A DNA stretch of 64,000 bases from Brachypterus glaber (GCA_958510825.1 OY294047.1:43112006-43176005), one strand, 5' to 3'. Shown: positions 11,632 through 21,944, counted from the stretch's first letter. Notes: a model not told the origin generated them from the sequence alone. Translations and numbers: made by a program.

Positions 11632-11670
11632 CCAACGTTTCGAAGGTCATATGTCCCTTCTTCTTCAGGG
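11632..11670 (-). ncRNA. Hammerhead ribozyme-like motif (left arm)
   Basis: On the minus strand: CC, core CTGAAGA, an extra A, stem II GAAGG...CCTTC, core GAA, then ACGT as a 2-bp self-complementary stem III, and U as residue 17 (cleavage triplet GUU). GG follows, pairing with the leading CC as stem I. This fits the known minimal type I hammerheads of Penelope-like elements, which are thought to work as dimers. The unpaired A before stem II and the GUU triplet are less than ideal. Activity is not shown. Confidence 0.6.
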
Positions 11671-12218
11671 TAAAAATTAAAAATAGAAATAAAAAATTAT
11701 ACAAATTTAAAATCTAATTGTCAAAAAACTGATAGATGAAAATTAATTAAAATAGGTAAAGGTGTAAAGGTGTATAGATGTATAAAGTATAGGTATAAGT
11801 GTTTAGTTAAGATATGTAAATAAGTAAAAAATTAAGATATGTGAATAAGTAAAAAACAAATTGACAAAAAATAAATAAAAAAAATATACAAAATTCATTA
11901 TTTAATAATATTTAAGTATATTTTACTGAGATATTGAGTGTCTGTCCTATAATTTATTTAATATCTCAGTAAAATATACTTAAATATTATTAAATAATGA
12001 ATTTTGTATATTTTTTTTATTTATTTTTTGTCAATTTGTTTTTTACACATATCTTAATTTTTTACTTATTTACATATCTTAACTAAACACTTATACCTAT
12101 ACTTTATACACTTATACATCTATACACCTTTACCTATTTTAATTAATTTTCATCTATCAGTTTTTTGACAATTAGATTTTAAATTTGTATAATTTTTTAT
12201 TTCTATTTTTAATTTTTA

Positions 12219-12258
12219 CCCTGAAGAAGAAGGGACATATTACCTTCGAAACGTTGGA
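12219..12258 (+). ncRNA. Hammerhead ribozyme-like motif (right arm)
   Basis: This is the mirror copy of the motif in the left arm: CC at 12219-12220, CTGAAGA at 12221-12227, extra A, GAAGG at 12229-12233 pairing with CCTTC at 12243-12247, GAA at 12248-12250, ACGT at 12251-12254, U at 12255, then GG. The two motifs differ only in the stem II loop. Because they sit in opposite arms of a palindrome, each transcript would contain one motif and the complement of the other. Confidence 0.6.
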
Positions 12259-12719
12259 ACTGTTCATATATATTTATTTTATTTATTAAAGTGTTCTTAA
12301 TAGCAAGATTTTTTCATTATTTTATATAAAAAAGAACAAGAAATATTATAATTTAATACCAATTATATAATACACAACTGTTACTTTTATTTTAATTTTA
12401 TTGAATAATACGTTCCGAAATACAAATTATGATTTCTGATTTACAAAATAAAGTTTTCAAATCTAAATTTAAATAAAATATCACATTCTGAAAATTAATT
12501 TATTCTTTCTGAAAAATAATTTACACTTTCTAAAATTTAATTTATGCTTTCTGAAATATAACTTACAAATCTGAATTACAATTTACCCTTTCTGAAATAT
12601 ATTTTAAAAATCTGAATTTCAGTTTATAGACTCTGAAATATAAGTTAAAAAGCTGAATAACAAATTACGCAGTCTGGAATGAATATCACACTTTCTGATT
12701 TACAACTTGAAAAGGTGTA

Positions 12720-13200
12720 GACGACTGGTTTATTATTAGAGCACTTGATACGTAGGTTTGTTAGGGTAGGTTGGTAGTTTACACACCTATTTGGTGCTCT
12801 ATTTAATATCTTGCATATTGATATAAAAAAAAATAACGTAAGCATCAATTTTAAAGAGAAATATACTTTTACGTAATTACAATGAATAGATGGCTACCTG
12901 TTTGTTGCAACTTCAAAATGGCTCCCTATGATAACGTGGATTGCATTAACGAAAAAAAATCCAAACTTTATCCATACATTACTTAATAAACATACTAAAA
13001 TTAAAGTAACTAAGTCAGTTGGTTTTAAAACATGGTTGGAAATTTTGGCCGAGATTGCGCCCACTCGCTCCAAAAAGTTTATGACCGAGAAAAAGGTCAG
13101 TAACTGCAACAAACAAAAAGGTGAATTATATTCCAATGGAGCTCTCTACAACTAGAATTATGAAACAAAAGACGTCTACCCTATCTCTATCTCATTTGTG
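12720..13200. other. Spacer, no supported gene
   Basis: Overlapping open frames on both strands (12894-13136 minus, 12928-13155 plus, 12645-12848 minus) have no family motifs and no conserved copy in the window. Nothing else is recognised. Confidence 0.4.
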
Positions 13201-13286
13201 CTACACTTTCCAGCCAACCAAATAAATACTGTATTTGTTTTTCATACAACAAATACAGTATTTATTTGGTTGGCCGGAAAGTGTAG
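13201..13286. repeat. Long perfect-stem hairpin, first of a pair
   Basis: TACACTTTCCAGCCAACCAA and on to TACTGTATTTGTT (13202-13240) pairs with AACAAATACAGTATTTATTT and on to GGAAAGTGTA (13248-13285), with one mismatch and a 7-base loop. A diverged relative is at 13391-13480. Confidence 0.9.
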
Positions 13287-13390
13287 CACTGAGCGACACG
13301 AACGAACATAGCTAATGTGAATCTGTAGAATAAGATAATTCTACTAAAATTTAGATGGCGCCAATAATTTCTTTAATAAAAATAATATAG

Positions 13391-13480
13391 TTACACTTTT
13401 CGCCCGGCCAAGTAAATATTGTATTTGTTCAACAAAGAACAAATACAGAATTTGTTTGGTTGGGTGGAAGTGGGAGTGTA
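13391..13480. repeat. Diverged second copy of the hairpin at 13201
   Basis: TTACACTTTTCGCCCGGCCA, 'aatattgtatttgttc', loop AACAAAG, then 'aacaaatacagaatttgttt' and GGTTGGGTGGAAGTGGGA. The same stem order as at 13201 is kept with several mismatches. This shows a small hairpin element family, or a local duplication followed by decay. Confidence 0.75.
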
Positions 13481-14870
13481 TGTATGTCTTCTATCCTTTT
13501 TGGGTAGAACTTTTGTCCCTGTCTAATCTAACGGGAGAAATCTCCATTATAACTCTATAATATGACTTTTTGCGCCCCTGGAACATTTTTAGGAAGGCGG
13601 TTGCCGGTGTGTTTTTAATTTGCAAATTCTCTCTTGCGGAATGTAATAAAATGCATACATTCATTTGGATATACATAAAAAAGTTTTTTTTTTTAAATTA
13701 AAACCATATTTTATTTCGGCATAGCATGTGCATTGGACATATTAGAAACGAGTACATGACGTTTTATTAAAAAATACGTTTTGATGGATTTGGATGAACA
13801 AACTCAAGCATTACTAAATTGTATTTTTACCCGACTGATTGGTTTTATTTTTATGCGGTGCCATAAATATGGGATATAAACAAGGCGCTGAAATACAGTA
13901 CGTGAAAATAAGATCTCCCCATAGGATTTTAAAATGACAACTTTGCAACTCTGCATTCTTAGTCGGACGCGAAATGAGTCTCAGTAACTGAGTTATTTAC
14001 TTGGCCAGCACTACAGAATACTTCCCACTAAATCCATGAGCTCGATTTTAAGAAAGTTATGGATGTCACGTGACCCTTTTTTGCGATTAAAAAACGTTTC
14101 ACCCGATAGATTATTTGATTTTTGGTTTTAAATCGATATTTACATTATAAGTAAACAAATTGTACAAGAAAACTGAGAGTTTTTCAAAGTTGAACTAAAA
14201 GTTAATAACGGCGAACCGTGATATATGAATATTAAAGTATTATTATCAGTAGTCGGCGAATTTCCAGTACTCGCATGCGTCGACTCTAGCGTTGTTTTAA
14301 ATATTTACACTTTTATTTCTTTTTATCTTGATTTTTTTGTAATGATTCCATTTAAACGAGTAAGGTGGGAAAAAAGTTAACGACAACTAAAAATTAAAAA
14401 TTTCGTATTCTTAAAAGATAAAAATCGAATGTCGTTTTTTTCTTTAAAAACACCGATATATATACGTATGTATAGTTAATATGTATAGTTAATATTGTTG
14501 TGGGTAACAAATTAGTTGTCAAATGTTTCGATTTATAAAAATTTCCCTCATAATTCGGCAAAATTATTCCGTAAGCCTATGTTTCTGTGTTTATTTTCAA
14601 CGTTGATGAGTTATAACTGATTTTAAGCCGGATACTGATTATTATTGTCTTATTAATAAGTTATTGTGTATAAGCTCCTATATTTTAATAGATTTTTTGA
14701 CATTTTAAACTTAAAAATTAATTTTTACACAAAATCTAGTTTTGTTTTTGTTTTTAAAAGCAAATATACTTGAAAACATTTATTTACTTAATAACAGTGT
14801 TTACCCACAAACAATAAGTGGGCCGTAAACACTGCTCACTGGAAAGCTAAGTTACTATTGAAAAATTGAT
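13481..14870. other. AT-rich spacer, nothing recognised
   Basis: No supported reading frame. The string AATAACGGCGAACCGTG at about 14205 recurs at about 63698, so part of this stretch belongs to an old dispersed repeat. Confidence 0.4.
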
Positions 14871-14914
14871 ATACTACTTTGATGTAACTCCATATTAAGA
14901 ATTGGTTCAATATA
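14871..14914 (+). repeat. 44-bp direct repeat, left copy, abutting a MITE
   Basis: ATACTACTTTGATGTAACTC to TTCAATATA directly precedes the MITE's first base. The same sequence with one change (GATGTAAC to GATTTAAC) begins at the MITE's other end (15679-15723). Confidence 0.9.
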
Positions 14915-15677
14915 CAGTGCGGTCCAAAAGTCACCCCCCCCCCCTTTTAACTTTTGAACGAGTTGAGATATCGACTTCAAATTTAGAACTTTTAAATAAG
15001 ACAACTTAAACTATCTTTCAGCATATATTTGATATTTTCAGCTCTTAAATAAGACAACTTAAACTATCTTTTAGCATATATTTGATATTTTCAGCTCTTA
15101 AAATGTGGGCAGGGGGGCATGGGGGACATTTAAATGGAAAGGGGGTCGTGTGATACATCATTTTAAAGCTTATAAAATTCTCTATTTAAACTAACATTTT
15201 TAAATTTTTTAAAAATGTTTTTTAAGGTTTTGATTTTTCAATTTTTTGTCCAAACATTCGATTTTTTAAGTTTTTTTTATAAATTTTTATTTATGTCAAC
15301 AAAAATTAGTTTAAAAGTATAATTAACATTTTTTTAAGATGAAATTAGGGATTTTTAAAAAATTATTTGTTTTTTTAGAGGAATTTTGACATTAAGTAAT
15401 ACCCATTTTCAACCCCATTTTAAACCCAATTATTTTTTTTTTATTTAAAAATATGAAGTTAAATGGAGAATTTTATAAGCTTTAAAATGATGTATTGCAC
15501 GACCCCCCTTTCCATTTAAAAAAATGTGTCCCTCTGCCCACATTTTAAGAGCTGAAAGTATTAAATATATGCTAAAAGATAGTTTAAGTTGTCTTATTTA
15601 AAAGTACCAAATTTGAAGTCGATATCTCAACTGGTTCAAAAGTTAAAAGGGGGAGGGGTGACTTTTGGACCGCTCTG
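14915..15677. mobile_element. TA-flanked foldback MITE with poly-C TIR, copy 1
   Basis: TIRs are CAGTGCGGTCCAAAAGTCAC then a run of C, and the complement ending GTGACTTTTGGACCGCTCTG, each next to TA. TACAGTGCGGTCCAAAAGT-type ends are typical of Tc1/mariner relatives. The outer ~150 bases and the inner GGGCAGGGGGGCATGGGGG blocks are inverted. Within the left arm a 53-bp segment is tandemly doubled (14989-15094). A truncated copy is at 33187-33792. No transposase is encoded. Confidence 0.85.
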
Positions 15678-15678
15678 T

Positions 15679-15723
15679 ATACTACTTTGATTTAACTCCA
15701 TATTAAGAATTGGTTCAATATAT
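15679..15723 (+). repeat. 44-bp direct repeat, right copy, abutting a MITE
   Basis: It begins at the base after the MITE's right end with TATACTACTTTGATTTAACT and ends TTGGTTCAATATA. See the left copy at 14871. Confidence 0.9.
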
Positions 15724-16669
15724 AATGTATCTTTTACAATAACCAGTTCCAGTGCAATCTATATGAATATTTAATAAGCAAGTACATATTTGAAACGGTA
15801 CATATGTAATCCATTTTTGAGATTACATTTTTAGATCAGTAATAAATTTACCAAAATTTAATATTGAGAAATCCGTTCCAAACGTAATAACATGTTTTAC
15901 CACATATGCTGCATGTCCGCTTGATAAATTTCATTAGTTTAATATTATACAGAGCGTTTCTAAAGTCCGCCATCTTTATATTTTAAACGGCTTAAAATAT
16001 GAACTTGAACTTTGGAACACGTAAATAACATAACCCAAATAATTTTTTGGTATATATACTCAATACCCTGGCAAATAATCAATCCTTTTTGCTACAGAGA
16101 CCTCTTTTTTCAGCGTATTTATTCTTGTACGTTTGTTCCAGGGTAATTACCTCCCTCATCAAAAAAAAATAAATAAAAACCCATTATTCAGCTTTTTTAT
16201 AATTCTACGTTATTTTGACATTAAATTAATAAAATATATTGGCTGCAGCGCTATAAATTACAGATATTGTGCTCACAATCACAAGCGAGCCTCTGTGCCA
16301 GCCAAAATCATTAACTCAAAACCAAATGTATGGGAAAATTCTAATTAAAATTGTTGTAAAATAGTTTGCTTATAAAACATGTTTGAAAAGTGATTTATAT
16401 TAATTTTCGCCTGTGGCACATAATAGTTATTAACAATTATTTAATTTGATCACAGATTTGCAGCCTCAGACAAGAAATGTTTAATAAAGTAATTGACTTT
16501 GAATTTCTAAAAAAAATCGCCTTCAGCGCTAAACTAGATTGCCAACGATTTAAATTTAAGCACGTATGAATAAAATATTTAAAACATTAAAATACAAAAA
16601 TTAAATTATGCATATTTAAAAAAATGGCGTAGAGTCCTTCCCTTCCTCCAGCAGAAAATCCTGACTATA
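15724..16669. other. AT-rich spacer, nothing recognised
   Basis: No supported gene. A 72-codon open frame at 16133-16348 has no family features. Strings such as 'gagcgtttctaaagtccgcc' near 15952 look like the tail of another small element but no partner was found. Confidence 0.35.
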
Positions 16670-17740
16670 CTCCGTCCAGTTATGCAAGATAGTAAGGGCC
16701 GCCTCTCCAAACTCTACCCCTTAATAGGTAGAAAGAGCCCCCTATCCATTAAAAACAAACTTCTTCTTTACAACCAAACCCTAAAGCCGGTACTTCTTTA
16801 CGGAGCCCCAGCCTGGAACAAAATCACCCTTAATAAAGCGCTCTCAGGAAAACTTCAGGCCTTCCAAAACAAGGCACTCAGAATATACCTCGATGCCCCC
16901 TGGTTCATGAGGAACAACCAGATACACAGAGATCTCGAAATGCCTCTCCTAAAAACGGAAATCATCCGCTACAGCACGTCTTTTATACAAGACAGTTTAG
17001 ATCATCCAAACCCCCTCATTTCAAACTTTCTAGATTACGATCACGAAATACACAACACCCACCCACCCAAAAAGATCAAAAACATCCTCAACCAGTAATG
17101 GTACCCACTAATTCAGGACAGATGCATTCCCAGCATCAGTGAGTATAGACTCACTGCCCCAACTATCCATTCAGATTAATTATTTTTTAGATAAATGAGC
17201 CATAGGCTGCGCCTGTCTCTTACAGACCCTAACAAACTACTGATGATAAAGATAGTAAGGGACTCGGCCCGTTTTACACCGCAGAGCGCATAAATAGCAT
17301 AACAAGCATAGTACATAAGAATGCGATGCCAGGATTGGTTTGATGTGTCGTCATGTATCTTGTAATGGTTGTTATGCGAGGCTCTGGATAGCCTATACAG
17401 GATAGGCCTTAAGTTGTAATTGTAACCTAAATATTTAACGTTTTCCTTGTGTTCAATATAATTTACGTTTGTACAATATGTAGAATATGCTAATTTAGTG
17501 TAAGCGTATGATGAATAAAATAAAAAAGTACCTTTTTCAATACCATACAAAATAACATTAAGTATAACCATTTTTTTATGTAGCTTTCTCTTCTTTTATT
17601 AGCTTTAACGACCGTCAATCATTGTCATAGACAAAAAATGTCACAGTATTTTATATATTAAAAGGTACGAGTTTTTAACCAATGATGTAGCCTAAAAATC
17701 GCGGAAATTTTAAAGTACTATCTTGCATAATTGGACGGAC
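16670..17740. mobile_element. TA-flanked TIR element carrying a LINE fragment
   Basis: CTCCGTCCAGTTATGCAAGA then TAGTA at 16670-16694 is matched at 17716-17740 by the complement of GTCCGTCCAATTATGCAAGA then TAGTA (23 of 25 positions). TA lies outside each end (16668-16669, 17741-17742). The inner GCAAGATAGTA also closes the TIR of the 210-bp MITEs at 35239 and 60942, so these are probably related. The interior begins directly with a jockey-like RT fragment. Minus-strand open frames between 17176 and 17571 are not recognised. Confidence 0.65.
16693..17098 (+). pseudogene. Jockey-type LINE reverse transcriptase, C-terminal fragment
   Basis: An open frame runs from the TIR (the ATG at 16682 belongs to the TIR) to TAA near 17098. 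It encodes ~135 residues of the post-RT region: SKLYPLIGRKSPLSIKNKL, then LYNQTLKPVLLYGAPAW and KLQAFQNKALRIYLDAPWF. These are typical of jockey-clade ORF2 C-termini. The catalytic RT and endonuclease are missing. GC content is visibly higher than the surroundings. The fragment starts flush with the TIR of the host element, so it was either captured by it or inserted next to the TIR. Confidence 0.8.
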
Positions 17741-17742
17741 TA

Positions 17743-18668
17743 TAAGTCCTTGCGTTTGTTAAAATTTTGCTAAAGATTGCAAAAATTTTAATAATTATTG
17801 GTAACAAAGTTTTCTCCATGTGCTTTGCAATAAAATTATATTTCTATAAGGTTCTAAAAAAATATATTTTTTAAGAATGCCTTTTATCTGGTAAAGACAT
17901 CATTGTCACAAGTGGGCGATAACTCATATTACTTTAGCTTATTCTATTCTTGTAGAGCATTTTCGTTTTTTTTTCCGTTAAAGAAAATTCATAAGAACTT
18001 GAATCGTGAAAACAAAAACTGACATTTTTCTTATATTATTCTTTTTAAAAGAAAGTTAAATATGAAATATACCTACCTACTTTGAAACTTTCTGAACTTT
18101 TAAATAAATAAAGACTTTTCCTACGATCCTCTATGAAAATGACATTTAGCACACTCTTTTGTTTTTTAGAAAATGCCTTATATCGCACTAGTTTGATGTT
18201 TTTATATCACACTCGTGTGATATGTATGAGGTTTGTTTTATAAACCATTTTTCACCTTTCACCACAGCATTTTATATCTTTTAAGTATTTTAATCCAAAT
18301 ATTTCTGTTTTTCATGTCAAAAATAGAAACTATAGTTATAACGTTACTATTTTGACCATTACCATTACCTGATGATGACAGGCCAAATAGGCGAAACATG
18401 AATTTTTATATAGCCTATGTCACCCGCAGCATGAAGACGAATCGTTTAACACCTCAATTATCAAATTCGGTCAAGGCGTTTAGGCTGTAGAGGGGTACAA
18501 ACATACATACATACATCTAAGACACATTACCCTCATTTCTTGGTCAGGGGTAAAAAATACGGAAAATTTTGGAAAATTTACAGGGTGTCCCACTAACCAT
18601 AATAAAATTGAGGTTATTTCTAAAAAAAGGAAGTAATATGTTTTAGAAAATAAGCCCAATAAACACAA
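17743..18668. other. AT-rich spacer with two small structured motifs
   Basis: No gene is supported. A short hairpin ATATCACACTCGTGTGATAT lies near 18205. A decayed hammerhead-like motif (18366-18418) is annotated separately. A TACAGGGTGTCCC-like MITE end lies near 18578-18595 without a clear partner. Confidence 0.4.
18366..18418 (+). ncRNA. Decayed hammerhead-like motif
   Basis: CTGATGA is followed by TGACAG, a stem GCC-AAATA-GGC, then GAA and ACAT, and 22 bases later ATGTC. ACAT/ATGT could form stem III with a GUC triplet. Six unpaired bases before stem II and no convincing stem I argue against activity, so it may be a decayed relative or chance. Confidence 0.3.
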
Positions 18669-18775
18669 CAGTCTATTTTTTGTTAAAATGTCCACTTATT
18701 AAAATTTTATTCTACGTAAATTCACGTATAATAAACGTTTAGCAAGCGGACATTTTAACAAAAAAAATAGACCTG
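18669..18775. repeat. Hairpin, ~25-bp arms
   Basis: CAGTCTATTTTTTGTTAAAA then TGTCC is repeated as its complement GGACATTTTAACAAAAAAAA then TAGACCTG, with a ~55-base loop. It may be a very short MITE. Confidence 0.75.
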
Positions 18776-18921
18776 TGGTTACCAGAAGGCTATTAGTTAA
18801 ATAAGGTTCTAAAATGAAAAAGTTAAAGGTGCCCTGGCGAAAACAGTACTTTATTAAAAACCCTCTATATCTTTTTAGATATTCTATTCTGATCAAATAC
18901 ATGAGTCTCGATAGAATGAAC

Positions 18922-19305
18922 TAAAGTTTATATTTTTAAGGTATAGTTATTTTAAACCTTCCCGCTTGTAAACATTCTCGAAATTACCATAGCAACGTAA
19001 GATACGCATGCGTCGTAAGCGAAATGACTAGGCCCAATTGACACAACCGTAAAATGTTGACGTGCCATTAACGAGAACAAAACAATGGTTTATTTCTCTA
19101 AATTATTGGAATAAAAGCGATTTTATAAGCAAATTTTGTTTCTACAGGAATACATCAAAACATCATAAAAACAAAGTAAGTAAACAAAAATTATAAATTT
19201 TGGTTATGTTGACAAAAACAAGCCACATGCTTCAGTGTAAATCGGACTTTGTGGAGTATTTAGCGGCAAATTTAAAATAACTATACCTTAAAAAAATAAA
19301 CTTTA
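18922..19305. mobile_element. Probable small foldback MITE
   Basis: 'aaagtttatatttttaaggt' then 'atagttattttaaa' near 18923 is matched by 'tttaaaataactatacctta' then 'aaaaaataaacttt' near 19270-19302. The arms are ~34 bp with two or three mismatches. Target duplication is not clear. The ~310-base interior has no gene. Confidence 0.55.
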
Positions 19306-20394
19306 ATTGAAGGACTCCACCGAGGTTGTTTACTACTTAGAGTGGAGGTAAAAATACACATGACTAATACTTACAGTGTATTTATTTCATTACCAACATT
19401 TCAAACTATAAAGTACATACATATGTCTATAATAACAGGGGTAAGTCCCTATTTACGGTACGGTTTGTGCAATTCACTAACGAGGCACAATTTGTTCACT
19501 ATTTAGAGGTTAATGTTAATATTTTAATATATCTGTGTTTATTGTAGTGGATATTTCACTAGATGGTATGTTCGCTATATCGAGACTCTACTGTAATGGC
19601 AAAGTAATCTTGATTTAGCTAGTTAATAGCTTAATTAAATAGATTAAATTAAGCTTCACTGTTTTATAGGACGGAAAATTTATCTCGTCAGAGCTTAAAA
19701 TGGAAAAAAAAGTCTTTAATTCAAGTATTTTAAATTCTGTAACTTTATTAGGTTTTGTAATTTAAATGGCTCGGGGAACAAGGGACATAAGCCACATTTC
19801 TTAAAAAATGAGATATCTTCATAGGAACACTAGATCGTCGCAACCCATAGACAAAGAACATAGATGAACTGTCATCTCAAGGTTATATACAAATTTACGA
19901 TCCGCCATTTTGATTATAAGTCAACCGGGAAATTTAAATTGTTTGGACTTGTGGTTCCGGAGAAATCACCGCCGGCGACTGAAAAAACGTTGTTTTGAGA
20001 AAAACGCGTTTAGAGTTTTTACATCTGCTTGAAGCCAATACGCGAGCGCTCACTAAAAGTTGTTATATACCGTTATAACCCAGTTATAACTTTCGAACTT
20101 CTCAAAAATATTTTAGGAAGCTATTTTTCAAGGTCTAAGGAGTTGGAAAATGTAAAAAAAATCGATTTTTTGAAAATTATGATCCCTTAAATCAGTTTTG
20201 TTTAATTTTATTAAAAAGTATTTATTATAAATATTGGTTTTTAACGATGTGTTTGAACATTAAGCTGAAATAAAATTACTTTGATCAACAAAATTGATGG
20301 AAGCTTTTAAAATGTTTGCCTATTAAATACATGAATCATTAAACTGGTGCATACATAATATAATATTAATTAATATTATTATTATTGTTGCAAC
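19306..20394. other. Spacer with one end of a TIR family at 19770
   Basis: TGGCTCGGGGAACAAGGGAC then ATAAGCCACATTT at about 19767 matches the TIR of the element at 25235-26426, but no opposite end is seen here. No gene is recognised. Confidence 0.5.
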
Positions 20395-20579
20395 TTTTTT
20401 TTTTGTATTTCACTTAATAAACTCCTATTACGATTCAAGGGCGGGGTATTAGGTTAATTAACTCCCAACGGCACCTTTAAAAATATCATACAAAATACAG
20501 AATACATTATGATACTTTTAATAAGTTTTATTTAAATTATTCTCATCTTCCCTTTAAATCTTGTTTAAGAAGTACCTTT
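20395..20579 (+). repeat. Direct repeat left of the 500-bp repeat (copy 1)
   Basis: 'gggcggggtattaggttaat', 'tcccaacggcacctttaaaa' and 'tgtttaagaagtaccttttt' recur in order at 21120-21262, on the other side of the ~500-bp repeat at 20576. Similarity is ~85% by eye. The left copy ends exactly where the 500-bp repeat starts. Confidence 0.75.
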
Positions 20580-21075
20580 TTCTATTTTGCGACTCTTATA
20601 AGCTTATAATCACACGCATTTTGCGTGTTCTTATATGCCCATAAGAGGTATGTACTTCTTTTCTTTTGGATTGGCAACAGACAAAAGCCTATCGCTTGAC
20701 GTTTTCCGTGCAAATGTCAACGTCGCTTTAAAGTTTAATTTTCTACAAAATTTTGTTTTTAAGTTATTTTTTACCGTGTTAAAATTGTGGCTTGGTAAAT
20801 TGCAGTGAAAAAGAGAAGACATGACTATAAAATATACCAGAATATCATTTGTTCTTAGAATTTTAAACATGGCGAAAACTGTAACGCCAACCCGAAACAA
20901 AAATCCCTAAATCATCAATTTAAATGTAAGTTTTTTAAACTTTTAGAGCAAAATATAAAAGTAAAAATTATATAAAGCACGCGCTTCATAACAGGTTTTT
21001 AGCACACGGGTACTCGCCGCAATCGGCTCGTTGTATTCGTGCGCTAAAAAGGTGTTATGAAACTAGTATTTTAAT
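20576..21075 (+). mobile_element. Hairpin-ended ~500-bp repeat family, copy B
   Basis: It starts TTTTTCTATTTTGCGACTC and ends with the nested hairpin closing AGGTGTTATGAAACTAGTA. The 5' hairpin ACACGCA-TTT-TGCGTGT is intact. The 3' hairpin has lost most of the GAAAACTCGCC stem. A short frame MAKTVTPTRNKNP stops before the conserved TTTAAATGTAAGTTTTTT donor-like string. Minus-strand open frames here are shadows of the repeat. Confidence 0.8.
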
Positions 21076-21089
21076 ATATAAATATTGGA

Positions 21090-21262
21090 GCAATTTTTTT
21101 TTGCTCATTTCCACGTTTCTAGTGCGGGGTATTGGGTTAATTACCCCCCAACGGCATCTTTAAAAATTCTCATACAAAATACATTATGACTCTTTTAATA
21201 ACATTTATTTAAATTATTCCCCTCTTTCCTCCAAAACTTTGTTTAAGAAGTACCTTTTTAGT
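21090..21262 (+). repeat. Direct repeat right of the 500-bp repeat (copy 2)
   Basis: Second copy of the segment at 20395-20579: 'gcggggtattgggttaatta', 'cccaacggcatctttaaaaa' and 'gtttaagaagtacctttttа' (last base followed by 'gtatatttgag'). It resumes within ~15 bases of the repeat's right end. Confidence 0.75.
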
Positions 21263-21944
21263 ATATTTGAGATATGCATGTAAAATAATTTTTTATCCTA
21301 AATTTTATGGCGTCTGGATTAACGTCGGCGCTTTACGTCTCCATATCTTACCTAATATTATACGTCTGCGCTTCGCGCCTCCCACTTCGCTAAACATATT
21401 CCCTTAGACAAAATTATGTTAACCAGTGTAATTTAATGACGTTTTTTTAAGTAATTTAAATGTTGATTAAACATAAAACTTTTGTTAAATTGGTTAATTA
21501 TTGTGTCAAGTTTACGATTTCACATGCACGTTTAAATTTGCACTGGTCACGACATTACTTTTAAAGTGTTTGAGGTGTACGAACCCATTTATTATGGATT
21601 TATTAAAATTTGTAAGTTATAAAATAGTCAAAATACAGAAATTCTAACTTAAAATAAGATTTTTTTAATTTAAGACAACTGTAAGATAAACAAATCACTT
21701 TACATTTAATTTTTGGTTTAAAAGTTAATTTCTAAAATTTATGTACCCTTAATTTCTAGGGTCTCTTCACTTTGTTTTTTAATTCTTGGTCTGTCTTTGC
21801 TTTGGTTTGGATTATCGCGTTTTAAAAAGCAAAAACAGACGATCAAGGAGCAAAGAACAACGTAAGTCTGTCCTAATCATATGATCTTTCAAAAATCTTA
21901 GCAAAAATATCGTAAATCTCGGTTATATTTGATAAGATTTTTAT
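21263..21944. other. Spacer, nothing recognised
   Basis: No supported gene. There is a GC-richer string near 21310-21400 ('ggcgctttacgtctcc', 'cgtctgcgcttcgcgcctcc') and a short imperfect hairpin near 21792-21842 (GTCTGTCTTTGCTTT...AAAGCAAAAACAGAC). Confidence 0.4.

Larger units (their letters stand above)
11571..12350. mobile_element. Inverted-repeat insertion with 13-bp TSD and two hammerhead-like motifs
   Basis: ATTTAATACCAAT occurs at 11558-11570 and again at 12351-12363, bounding a 780-bp insertion. The insertion is a nearly perfect palindrome: 'aataatgaaaaaatcttgct' on the left returns as 'agcaagattttttcattatt' on the right. The arms are ~370 bases and the ~25-base loop lies near 11935-11960. 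Each arm carries a hammerhead-like core and AT-rich sequence with AATAAA-type strings. A 13-bp duplication suggests insertion by a retroelement endonuclease, as in Penelope-like elements, whose terminal repeats are known to carry hammerheads. No protein is encoded. Confidence 0.75.
9179..12717. mobile_element. Large foldback-type transposon with subterminal repeats
   Basis: The ends CACCTTTTCAAGTTGTAAAT and ATTTACAACTTGAAAAGGTG form a perfect 20-bp TIR, with TA on both sides (9177-9178, 12718-12719). Inside the TIRs lie degenerate copies of a TTCAGAAAGTGTAAATTGTA-like unit, in one orientation at 9190-9340 and in the opposite orientation at 12480-12700. This is the layout of foldback elements. 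The interior carries three later additions: a LINE fragment, a perfect 21-bp minisatellite and an inverted-repeat insertion. No transposase is visible. Confidence 0.8.

Noticed and set aside
17176..17571. 131-codon minus-strand protein
   Set aside because: Composition-driven open frame between a LINE fragment and a TIR; no motif, no homologous copy.
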